This document shows, in pieces, positions 37,472 through 49,365 of a stretch of 64,000 bases of DNA. The stretch lies in assembly GCA_905331475.1 (NCBI GenBank), contig CAJNYU010003507.1, positions 79,761-143,760 on the forward strand. The letters run 5' to 3'. Source of the DNA: Rotaria socialis (lineage: Eukaryota > Rotifera > Eurotatoria > Philodinida > Philodinidae). The translations under genes and the position numbers were made by a program. Each line of letters starts with the position of its first letter. Position 1 is the first letter of the stretch. The notes beneath the pieces were generated by a model. That model did not search any database. It saw only the letters and a program-made list of their open reading frames with translations, and was not told where the DNA came from.

Positions 37472-40400
37472 TTACGAAAAACAAACTGGTCCAACATTTA
37501 TATGAAAGTCTTCATTGTATTTGAAATTATTTAGAAATTCAATATCAACAATTGGTAAACGGACAGATTTATTTGTTGATATCGATAGTATTGTTTGACC
37601 ATGAGAATACTACATCAAAAACAAAAAAGAACATGAATACATACGAAATAAATAGCATAGTATTTAATAAAAGATTACTTTGCAGTCATCTTTAATTATA
37701 GTATATCGTAATGAATCATCGTTAAGTGAATGCATTCGGTAAATCATACCATTTTTAGTTCGTAATTTGACATCATGCTTTAATATATCAATATTTCCAT
37801 CATGACAATTGAATATTACAGTTTGTGACCCTTGTTCGGAAAGTATTCGAAGAAAACGTAGTTGAATCGTTTCCATATCGTAAATAAGCTAAAATTCAAT
37901 AAAAAAAATAACAGCAACAAGAGATGTTTATTAGATTATTTTATTTCACAATACTTCAGATTGTTGTAAATCTCCCAGTAATCGAATATTTTTTCCATAA
38001 TGAAGTCTATTTTTTGAAAACATATGTGATTGAATTAATCCATTAGTAGCATTGACGCATGTCAATCGTTCAGTAAGTTTACAATATACAAGTACAGCAT
38101 CGTTTTTTGAACCTTCATTTGGATCAATAAAATAAAGTCCTATAAAATTTAAATGAGAACGTAAGAATGAAAAAAATATTCAAATTAGTTAATCAAACCA
38201 TTGGGCTTGTTTGGATAGTAATCAGTAATATCTCGACAACTTCGAACGGGATGCGATCGACTTCCATCGGGTTTCATTTTTAATGTAATATTGTTTGATA
38301 AGCGTTTGAGATCATCAAGAAATTTTGTTGCAGTTTCTTTTGAATTGTCATATTTATTCGATTGAGTTGAAAAATCAATATTTTTATAACGGTCCGATGA
38401 GAAATCGAATAATTTTGTAAATTGAGTACTTGTAGCAAAAACACTCATTAAAGCACCAACATTGAGTGATGTAGGTGGTGCACTTGAAAGACCTTGAGGG
38501 CCTGGTGGGCCAGGATTTCCCATGTCCCCTGAGAAAAACCAATAGAAATTGAATTAATAATCATTGCATTTGTTTTGAAAACTTAATGCTTATTTTTATA
38601 CATACCACGAGCTCCACGTTGTCCAGGGTTACCTGGATTACCAGTTGCACCTATAAATGAGTTGTGTACAAATATTTTGAAAAATCTCTTTTTCACATTG
38701 TACTTACCTATTTCGCCAGGTATTCCAGTCTAAATTGAATTATACAGATAAAAGCAAGAGTTAGAAACTAAATTTTATGAAAAATTTATCTTACTTCTCC
38801 AGATGGACCTTCTTCACCAGGTAAACCAGGTTCACCTGCATGACCAATAGGACCTCTACAATTTCATATACGATAGTAGTAATATAATGAAGTTTTATCT
38901 TCGAAGAATTTTTACCTGCTTCCACGACTACCACGAAAACCTTTCTCACCAACAAGACCAGCAAGACCACGTGATCCTGAAAGACCCGGTAGGCCAATGG
39001 GTCCTTCAAACCCCTAGTTGACACATTTTCTCTTAGTTCATGTTTCAAGTTGACAAGAAAAGAAGTCTTACTTTTGGGCCTACGTTGCCTTGTAAACCAA
39101 GAATACCCTTGATACCCTCTGTAAAAAGAATATTTACATCTATTTTGCAATAATTAGCTGTATTGCTTACGCTCTCCATTGTTGCCTATTGGACCTTGAG
39201 CTCCAGTATCACCTTTTTTTCCTATAGCTCCCTAAAAAGAATTTCGAAAGAAAAATTCTACCAGTAAACGATTTTATCTAATTCATTCATGTGAAAATAC
39301 CTTAATGCCTTTGATTCCGGTATCCTAGAAATTAGTGACATAGAATAACATTAAAGGAACATTGTATCTCTAATTAAAATACTTACTCCTTTAATACCCT
39401 GTATACCTTGTTGTCCAACTATGCCTTGCATTCCTTTTTCACCAATCGAGCCAATATCTCCTTCTAAACCTTTGTCACCTGTGGAACCTATGGGCCCATC
39501 AATACCTTTCTGACCTTTCTGACCTTTTCCACCAGTATTGCCCTTTTGGCCTAAAGCATAAACAAAAATGTGTCATTCGATCCCCTAACATCTATGAATG
39601 AGTCTACCTTCCATTCCGTCGTCACCTACATTGCCAATAATACCAATATCACCTACGGCTCCAGTAGTGCCAACATCACCTTTGGAACCTTTCTCTCCAA
39701 TGTCGCCTTGTAATCCAATGATTCCTTGAGGACCTTGATCACCCGTATCGCCTAGAAAGATATACAATTAAGAAATGATATTTCTTCAAATATCGAAACA
39801 ATCTACCTTGCGGTCCTGTTACACCAATATCACCGAGTAAACCAATCTGTGATAGAGATGTATTATTTATAATTTCTTGTCAAATTCGTCAACAAATACT
39901 TACTTCTCCCTGAAATATAAATTAGAAATGAGATAGAAAATACTGTTTTCTTGACTTACTTGAGGTCCAACGTCACCCGTTGTTCCTTTTGAACCTTTTT
40001 CACCTGTTGGCCCTAAATAATATTAAATATAATGCTTTTGCCAATTCTTTTTATTAACGGCAATTTACCTATTGGTCCGATATCGCCAGCAATGCCTTGA
40101 TCACCTATATCTCCTTTTATTCCCTGAATTAAACACGTTGATATTTATAGAATTATATATGCATTACAATAAAAATCTTACTTTTGGACCAATTGTACCG
40201 TTAGGTCCTCTAAATAGATAACACAATAATTATACAATGATTTCAAAATAGATAAACAATCACGAACTAACCTTTCTCCTATATCTCCAACAATACCCTT
40301 GACACCTATAAATTGAAATCAGATATATATGTATATATAGATAGGTTAAATTTGTAGCAATCCTTATCTCAATATAAATACCTTTTGGGCCAATTATTCC

Positions 40401-43400
40401 CTATTGATGAAGTAATAATAAACAAACAACTAATTGCAGTAACAATCACAGTAAATATAACTCACTTGCAAACCTTGTATACCTTTATCACCAAGAATAC
40501 CTTTGTCACCATGGTCTCCCTTATTTCCACGGATGCCTACATCACCTTGTTCACCTTTCATACCGGTTACTCCGATTAATCCGTCAATACCCTATTTGAA
40601 AGATGTCAAATAGATTGAAATTTAGCTACTATTTTAATAATTTTCAATTAAAATTACTTTTGTACCAGTTTCTCCTATAATTCCTAATTCACCTTTGATA
40701 CCACGATGACCTTTTGGACCCTGAATTGTATGAGAAGAAAAATAAATTAGATTACAAAATAAATATTCTTAGCAACTATCATGCAGAAGCCGATCAATAA
40801 GTCAATAATATGAAATGATATTGATACTTTACTTGATTTCCCACAATGCCTTGTATACCTTTTTCACCAACGATTCCTTGTGGTCCAACAAAGCCTTTCT
40901 CACCTTTTTGGCCATCATCTCCTTTATTACCCTCATCACCTTTAAAAACCATCGAGATAGTTACCTGTATGCCTATATTAAATTTTGAAAAAAATAATTT
41001 CCTCACCTTTTTCTCCCACTCCACCGGTTGGACCTTGTTTTCCAATAATACCCCGGTCACCTATCGGACCTACGATTCCTTGGTCTCCTCTATGCAAGTA
41101 ACCTTTTCATGTAGATTTTCATTCGATATTAATTTAAAAAATTCTTACTCAGTTCCTTTGTCACCTTTAACACCCTATTTTAAAATATACCAAACTATAC
41201 TTCCATACTTTTATAGTGGAAATTTGATGTACTTACAAGATCACCTGTGGGTCCTATTTTACCTTGAGCACCTCTATCAAAAAATTGATTGTAAAAAATG
41301 TATAGTAACTATAAGTTATGATAATTACTGATCTCCAGTAACTCCCTTGAAACCAACTTTTCCAGTATCACCTTCGGTTCCTTTAGAACTCTTCACTCCC
41401 TAATTATAAAAAAATAAAAGTTTTAATCATCGGCATTATAATTAAAAATTGAATATTACTGGTTCTCCATCTGATCCAATATTACCACGATCACCTGGAA
41501 AACCATTTTCGCCCTTAAATCCAACAACGCCTTTATCTCCCTTGTATCCTTGTAGACCAATAATGCCAATCTAAATTTAATCAGAAAAAGATAGATACAT
41601 ATGTAAACATGTGTAAAACATTCGGTAGTAGATCGATTGCTTCAAAAGTTACTTACGTCTCCTTGAATTCCTTGAGTACCTTGAACACCTTTGTTTCCTT
41701 TGTTTCCATATTCACCATTGATACCAATAGGACCAACATTACCCTAAAAATTCATTGATCTATTCAATGATATATATGTATAGAAAAGAATCGACCAATT
41801 CGTACCACAATACCAATGGGACCTTGCATACCAGCATTTCCATGTACACCTGGATAACCTATTCGACCCTATTGAAACGATCAGTATGTAGAATTCAATA
41901 AATCTAAAATCTAATCTAGTATTGATGTCTACTTACTATTGGTCCTTGTGGCCCTTGTAAACCTTTCGAGCCTTGTTCGCCATATTCACCTATTTGACCT
42001 GTGCTCCCCTTTCTACCATCTACATGTAACAGAGAAAAATTAGAAAACAAAACTTTTGAATCTACACGAAAAAGAAGATACGAGAAAAATAAAAACACAC
42101 CTGGACCAACTGAACCTTGTTCACCTAAGAACGTTACAATAAAATTAGAACTAGAATATTATATTTTTTTGAAAATAATTTCCCTGTACCTTTTGCTCCT
42201 TGGTCTCCTTTCGCACCTTGAAGACCTATTTCACCTTGAAGACCAATTTTGCCTTGTAGTCCTTGATCTCCTTTGTGTCCTTTAGGACCTTTCTCTCCGT
42301 GGTATCCCATTTTTCCTTTTCTTCCTGGATCTCCTGTGGAACCCTGAAATTAATATATATATATATACGTATCTTACTTATAATTATAAAAGATGCTAAA
42401 TTCCTTACGATATTTCCTAGAAATAAAAATAAGACATACTATCATTTCTATTGTCAAGATTCACTAACCTTTGCTTCCAGCAACACCAGGAATACCGACG
42501 AAACCAATCTCTCCCTAGAAGTTTCCCAAATGAGACTTTGTTTTTCGATGGGTTTTTACTAACCCGAACACCTTGAATTCCTTGTTCACCTTTCATGCCA
42601 ACTTCTCCAATCATTCCCTGAAAAACAAATGAGTTCAAAATCATATACTATAATTGATTATTAATATAAATTTACTTTTCGTCCTGTTCTTCCAGCTGGC
42701 CCAGGACAACCTGGACGACCAACATATCCCTAAGATCCAAAGAGCAAATAGAGTTGAAAATTATGAATGAATTATATCTTTACTGACAGGAAAACCTCGA
42801 TCTCCAAGCATACCATATTCACCCATACCGCCTTGTGGGCCCTAAAATTGAAGATAAAACAAATGAAAAACTTTTTTTCGGATTCATGTACAAACCGGTA
42901 AACCTTGACAACCATCAATACCAGCTTGAAACAATAATAGGTCAAAAATTATTTAAAGATTTATACAATTCTTTCAACTATTCTCTTACGTGGTCCCGGT
43001 GCTCCTGGTGTCAATTGAGCATAGGGAATGTAAGGCGAAGAGGAAACTAATGACGATTGACTTCTTAAAAATTGTGATGGATTATAGACATGCATAAGTA
43101 AATGACGTTGAATCATATTACGAATATCATCTTCACGATGTCTTTCAAGGGCTTCGTCAGTCTAAATCAACATAGATAATTGTCAAAGTTTACATTGAAC
43201 ATTGAAATACAGTGTAAACATCTTACTCCTGTACCACTTGTATCTTGCAGTACGCCAACAGGGCCTGGTAGACCTGGAACACCTGACATACCATCAGCAC
43301 CAGGTAAACCTATGAAAGAGCATTGAAAATAAACATGTCATTATCAACAATAAATATTATCTACCTTTCGATCCTGAAATCCAATAGATAGTTGGCGTAT

Positions 43401-44659
43401 CAGTGATCACTGTCGACATTGTACTAGTCGTAGCTATAGTAGTAGTAGTAGTAGTAGTAGTACTGATTGTAGTAGTTGTGGTCTTTTTAGTTGTAGTAGT
43501 GGTGCTGGTCGTAGTCGCTGAAGTTGTTGTAGTAGTCGTCGTTTTTGGCATTGTAGTTGTAGTTGTAGTAGGCGTTTTTATCTTTCTTGTAATAGTACTA
43601 GTAGTTGTTTCTTTTCTTGTTGTTGTTGTGGTGGTGGTGGTGGTGGTTGTCGTGGTAGTTGTTGTAGAAGTTGTGGTGGTGGTGGTTGAAGTAGTAGTTG
43701 TGGTGGTGGTGGTGGTTGTCGTGGTGGGTGTTGTGGTAGTTGTTGTAGAAGTTGTTGTGGTTGTTGATGTAGTTGTAGTAGTTGTGGTGGTGGTTGTCGT
43801 AGTAGTCGTTGTAGAAGCTGTGGTGGTGGTGGTTGAAGTAGTAGTTGTTGTAGGAGTTGTGGTCGAAGTTGTTTTAGTTGTGATAGTTGAGGTGGTTGTT
43901 GTTGTTGTAGTAAGAGATGTGGTTGACTCTTCGGCAGTGAGATAATCAATACTATCATCATGAATTGGCGTCAATTTTGCCCACCTTTGATTCCAATAAT
44001 CTAAAGTAACAACAGAAATGAGTGTAATATATGAAGTCTTCAGCAAATAATTTGTTTTTGTTTGTATTGAAAGACTTTATCTACACCCGTAAGTGAGAAA
44101 ACTAAATGGATAATATAGCATTTTCAGGATTTTAAAATAGATGCGTATAGTACTGAAGTTATAATATATAATTAAATATGAAAACAATTGAATAAGGTTG
44201 TGAAGAGTAAATTTGAACATACCTATTTGATCTGGACATATAAGACATGGGCAAAGAGGATCATTATTTTCAATTCTTTCTGACTCTGGACAATCACTTG
44301 ATTGGTTGATCACATCACAACGACTGTCGCATACAAAAGATTGATCACTTTCACACTGACATAAATCACAAACATTAGTCGGAGATATGTATTCTTTGTC
44401 GCCAACAGGAATAACTAAAGATTTAACAATGAATCTATTTTAATTTTTAATAAAATTTTAACTCGTTCACATACGTCGACCATCATCTGATACACATCCG
44501 ACTTCAGCTGCTCGTAATTGAACTAATATGGAAAAAAAACATGAGCTATAAATTAACTATGCAAAATAGTTTTCGAACAAACATACAATCAAGTATGTCC
44601 CCTCGTATAATTGAAAAACATTGTAGTAACAAGATATGATATTGAGAAAAGCGAAACAT
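37472..44659 (-). CDS. fibrillar collagen alpha chain with VWC and COLFI domains
   Basis: Secreted extracellular-matrix collagen. The start ATG is at 44657-44659, followed by a hydrophobic signal peptide (HILLLQCFSIIRG). A von Willebrand type C domain follows (CDLCQCESDQSFVCDSRC, PLCPCLICPD). Next is a Thr-rich linker, then a long Gly-X-Y triple helix spread over about 35 small exons between 43320 and 38470. The helix is rich in Gly-Asp, Lys-Gly and Gly-Ile units, with few GPP triplets. The C-terminal COLFI propeptide has SCRDITDYYPNKPNG, YIDPNEGSKNDAV, LRFLRILSEQGSQ and VRLPIVDIEF, ending VGPVCFS with TAA at 37472-37474. The COLFI domain places it among fibrillar (A/B-clade-like) collagens. 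Exon counts are approximate. Confidence 0.92.
43400..43945 (-). repeat. Thr-rich mucin-like stretch in the collagen gene
   Basis: A degenerate triplet microsatellite of GTT/GTA/GTG on the plus strand encodes about 170 residues, mostly threonine, on the minus strand, with scattered Ser, Ala, Pro and Lys. It is in frame with the collagen and lies between the VWC domain and the first Gly-X-Y block. It is likely heavily O-glycosylated and length-variable (inference). Confidence 0.85.
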
Positions 44660-46044
44660 TTCAACTTTTAAAACATATATACAATTAAATCCTCCAATAA
44701 TATTTATCAAAAATCTAAAATAACAGAAAATTATGTTAGTATACAGTAAAATTAAAATCATATAATATTCGTTAGATAAATATATCATTTCAAGGCGTAT
44801 TCAAATATAAATAATATTGTTTAGCTACTTTTGTAGAAGGAAACTATTGAATTTGTTTTCTCTTTCAAAAATTTACTTACATTAGCATTAAAGAATAGAA
44901 AATATCTTTTTCTCAGCGAAAATGTGACAAATCTTTATCTTTGTTTTCATTAGTGCTTTTATCTGGCTTATATAATCAGATATTCTGACTGGTGACCTTG
45001 AAACAATTTCCAAGCAAAATGCTAAAAACACATGTGTTTATTTTTTCTAAACAAACAAAGTATAGTATCGATGCATATATTCATTAATTCTATATACCTG
45101 AATTCACAAAAACTCCAATTGAATATATCGTACAGTAACAATAATTTTCGCTTGTATTAGCAGACAACTTACGTATCATATTCTTCCATAATATGTCTCT
45201 CAATGATATCTTTCATCGGAATATCTGCCAAAGAAATAGACAAAATTTATTTATCTTACAATGTGTCGACAATGACAATTGTTCTGCATCTTTCTTTTGC
45301 ACATAGTACAGCTCTGCTATAGTTCTTGTACGTCTTTTTTTCCGTCTGTGCTGTAGTGTTCTATCAGGTCAGCCAACAGATTGATATATGGATTGATATT
45401 ACGTGTGCAACTGTAATTAGATGTATTTATGATTAAGAAAAGAAATCCTTTGCAATAATTTTCTAAACAAAATTATTTTGTTCATAATTCTTTAGTTTAT
45501 TTATATAAAATAATATATATGTTTTTTTCTCTTCAATTTATTTACAACATTAAGATTGATTTTAGATGTAGACTCCTGGAATAGCTAAGGATAAACATAA
45601 CAATCAATAAAACTAATTCGCTTGCTTCTCGTGAGAATTATATGTAAAAATATCGGTCTGATTGAACTCAATGGGCAATCATTTTGTTGGACTTTAATCA
45701 AAAATATGTTCCCATGAACCTGTTTTCTTTATTTGTCAACACACAGTTATGATTTTGCATATAATTCGTCCCAGCAGTTATATTCAATATTGCATAAAGA
45801 ACATTTGAATAGCACTAGAAAACAAAGAAAAACACTAGAGAGAGAGAGAGAGAGAGAGAGAGGGAACAAAAAAGAAAATAGCTTGAATGTGGTCTCATGT
45901 CTTCTTATTAAAATAAATATAAATGACAGTTATAGTTAGCATGTTACTATTACATTGAGGAAAACTAACAGCTAGTGCGCGATATTATTATTAAGGCTCA
46001 ATAGTATATCGTTTTGGAATCGTCAACTGAGGGAATATACAATA
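44660..46044. other. divergent intergenic region with a GA microsatellite
   Basis: This separates the collagen (minus) from the SLC45-type gene (plus). A (GA)n run of about 13 units lies at 45838-45863. No gene is recognised. Confidence 0.6.
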
Positions 46045-47901
46045 ATGGAATATTTTAAACGAAAATTTCGATCTGGTGGTTCTTATGATCAATTCGATGA
46101 TAATACTCGAGATAATTATAAAAGTAAATTTGATCTTATGCGTTTAAGTGCTGTTGTTTGTGGCATAGAGTTTTGTTATGCAGCTGAAACTGCTTTTGTT
46201 TCACCTATACTTCTTCAGCTTGGTTTACCCGTCGTACTTATGACTTTGACATGGTGTTTACCGCCATTAATTGGATTCTTTCTTGTGCCAATACTTGGTT
46301 CACTAAGTGACAAATGTCAAACACGTATCGGACGACGACGTCCATTTATTTTACTTTATTCAACTGGAATTCTTATTGGTCTTTTACTAGTCGCTAATGG
46401 TAATAGAGAAATATTATTTCTTTAGATTTAATAACAATAATAACAAAAACTCTTTTGCTAATGATTAGGTCAGACTATGGGATATTGGTTTGGTGACTCG
46501 AAGAATATTATTTTCAATAGTACTGAATTGATTAATCAAACGAATCCTATCAATTACCGAATATCGATTCCATTTTCATCACGTAAATTTGGTACAACAA
46601 TCACTGTTCTTGGCGTTTTTTTACTTGATCTCGATTGTGATGCATGCCAAAGTCCAAGTCGTGCATATTTGCTTGATGTTACACATCCAAATCAACATTC
46701 TGTAGGTCTTACAACATTTACATCAATGGCTGGTCTCGGTGGTTGTTTAGGCTATTTCTTTGGTAGTATTCCATGGGAAAATACATTCTTAAGTAAACTA
46801 TTTGGTGATCATGTTCATGTTGTTTTCACTCTGGTTTGGATGATTTATATCATTTGTCTAATATTAACAGTAACAACAGCAAAAGAACCAAATCACATTG
46901 AAATCATGGTGCCCAGTCTTATTCGATCATCGTCATGTCAATATATTATGTCAAGCTATTCAAGACGTCCTACACGTGATTCAATTGAAGATATAAATCA
47001 GTATGGAACCATAAAACAAGAACCAGATGATTCAACATCAGTGGCATATTTTAAAATATCCTATTTCGATTATCTTCGATCAATTATCTATATGCCAGTT
47101 CCATTACGATGGCTGTGTTTAACAAATTTCTTTTGTTGGATGGCACTTGTTTCGTATTCATTATTTTTTACGGATTTCGTTGGGCAATCTGTTTTTGGTA
47201 ATTATTTAAATAGAAAATTTTGCATGAAGAAAATTTTTCTTTAGGTGGAAATCCAAAATTCGAACTTGGACATCCATTAAGATCCCTATATAATGATGGA
47301 GTTCGATTTGGTTCATTGGGCATGTCGGTCTATTCAATATCATGTTCAATTTATTCGTTTAATATTCAATCGTTGAATAATTATTTCGGTACAAGTTTTA
47401 TTTTATTTTTATTCTATTGTTTGGTTTTGTTTTGTTTTGTTTATAAAAGGCATTAAACGAGTTTATGTTGGATCTCAATTAATATACGCCGTTGGAATGT
47501 TATTAATGGGATATTTACGCCATCGTGTTGCTGTTATTATTTTGTCAGCTGTGGCCGGAATTCTCTATTCAACATTATTTACTATTCCATATTTACTTAT
47601 TTCAAAATATTATACATCAAATATAGTATACTAAGTTTTTTCTTCTTCTTCGTTTGTATTACGAAATAAAATTTTTTTTTTTAAATAGTTCAATCAATCA
47701 GACACATACGGACAAATTCGTGGTATTGGTACGGATGTTGCTGTTCTGAGTAGTATGGTCTTTTTGGCACAATTATGTTTATCATCAACAATGGGTACAT
47801 TCATTCATTTAGCTGGTTCTACAGTTATTATAACTATTGTAGCAAGTATTCTAAGTATTTGTGGAGCTATTTCCGCTACACATGTGTTGTATCTTGATTA
47901 G
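46045..47901 (+). CDS. SLC45A: SLC45-family proton-coupled sugar transporter
   Basis: MFS carrier of the glycoside-pentoside-hexuronide/SLC45 type, five exons. The first exon gives the opening helix CGIEFCYAAETAFVSPILLQ and the loop SDKCQTRIGRRRPFI (the RxGRRRP signature of sucrose/SLC45 carriers). Exon 2 has DLDCDACQSPSRAYLLDV, matching the family's helix 4 DxxxxxxxxPARAL-type text. Later segments are MPVPLRWLCLTNFFCWMA and LFFTDFVGQSVFGG. The last exon has DTYGQIRGIGTDVAVL. Introns lie near 46402-46469, 47200-47244, 47390-47449 and 47630-47689. Stop TAG at 47899-47901. About 570 residues, within the usual range. The exact SLC45 member is not determinable. Confidence 0.9.
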
Positions 47902-49365
47902 AGAAAAATAAATCAGCAAATGAATCAATAAAAAGCAAGTGTAAAATAATGAATACAATAGCGAATACATTAAAATGCACAAGACAAGAATAAAACAGAT
48001 TAAGTTCAATTAATATTATTGTCCTATAAATAAATATTTATTCTTAACAGGCAATTATATAAATATATCATTAATTAATGTCATACTGAAACAATCTACT
48101 GTTGTTGTAAGTGTTTCGTGACCTATTAGAACGTATTATTATCATATTGGAATTGGAATTTACTGTAAAGATTACGAATAAAATTAAGCCGAGAGCTATT
48201 TCAGACAAACATTTTATGAAACAAAGTCATAGATGTCGCACCGATATTATTAAGAGATGTTGATGGCAGAGTTTGTTGTTTAAAATACTCAGAATTGTAA
48301 ACTGCGTTACTTTAAATTTATGAAGGCAATGTATTGCAACAAATAGTTATCTTTGACATTTTTTTCAACGTTCAATATGAGTGAAAACGTATAAAATCTT
48401 CCATTTGCTAATGCTGCCAAAATAGAAAATTCAAACTAGGCACAACCAGAAAAGATCTAGAAAGACTTGATGTCATAATCTATGAACATCAATTAATAAA
48501 CTTGAATCATCTCAAAATTAAATAAGATATAAATGTTTGCATGTCGGATATGAATATTTTCTAAAATTGAGTTCTCCGAATCATGCATCGTTCATATTGA
48601 ATGACATAGAAATTGAATCTATATAAAGTTGAAAGAAATCATTACTCAGAGAATGGGCCATGCTGTTAGTCAATGATTTATGGTTAAACACATGTAAAAA
48701 TGGTATCTTAAAGTCTTGTCGAAATTGTTATTCTTTATATTTCTTAGGTTATAGAATCATTAATTCAGATATTACCGATAAGAGATTGTGTAAAAAACGG
48801 TCTGATCCTTGAGTGTGACTTTATGTTTTTCTCTTCTCATCGATAGTCACCTTCGCAACTGATCTAGTAATCGATATATTCGCCAATAAAATAATTAGTT
48901 TTTTAGAATGTTAAATGTAGATGAGATTATATTTGACCTGGATTTCTCAGCAATATTAGACTATGAATAAATCTAAATTGACTTCGATTGATTGGTTTTT
49001 TGCGTCATGATTAAACATAATGAGCTTATTTTAGTAAAGTCATTCTTTTTTTTACTTTATCTTTTATTTTATGCTCATCAAAAGACAATAACAACAGCAG
49101 AAAAAAATAGTCAAGAACAAACAAGGAACAAACGAGACAAGTGGAAGATGACAGTGCTAGACACAAAAAGGCAAGGAAATATATACAAGCGAATCTTCAC
49201 TTGTTCATAAACTTTTTTTCTCAATCAAAACAATTGGAAATACAATTGATTTTTATTTTTCGTTGCTACTCGGTGTTAATGTTGAAAAGAAAAATATAAA
49301 TTGAGATCGATTAACATTTACAAGAATTGTCTTGATGAATATTTGTTTGTTCATTCATTGAACAT
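47902..49365. other. convergent intergenic region, nothing recognised
   Basis: AT-rich flank between the 3' ends of the SLC45-type gene (plus) and SRRM1 (minus). It contains several AATAAA-like words just after the SLC45 stop. No gene or repeat is seen. Confidence 0.5.

Noticed and set aside
43403..43945. Long plus-strand poly-valine open frame
   Set aside because: It is the antisense shadow of the Thr-rich collagen stretch; triplet microsatellites leave all frames open.
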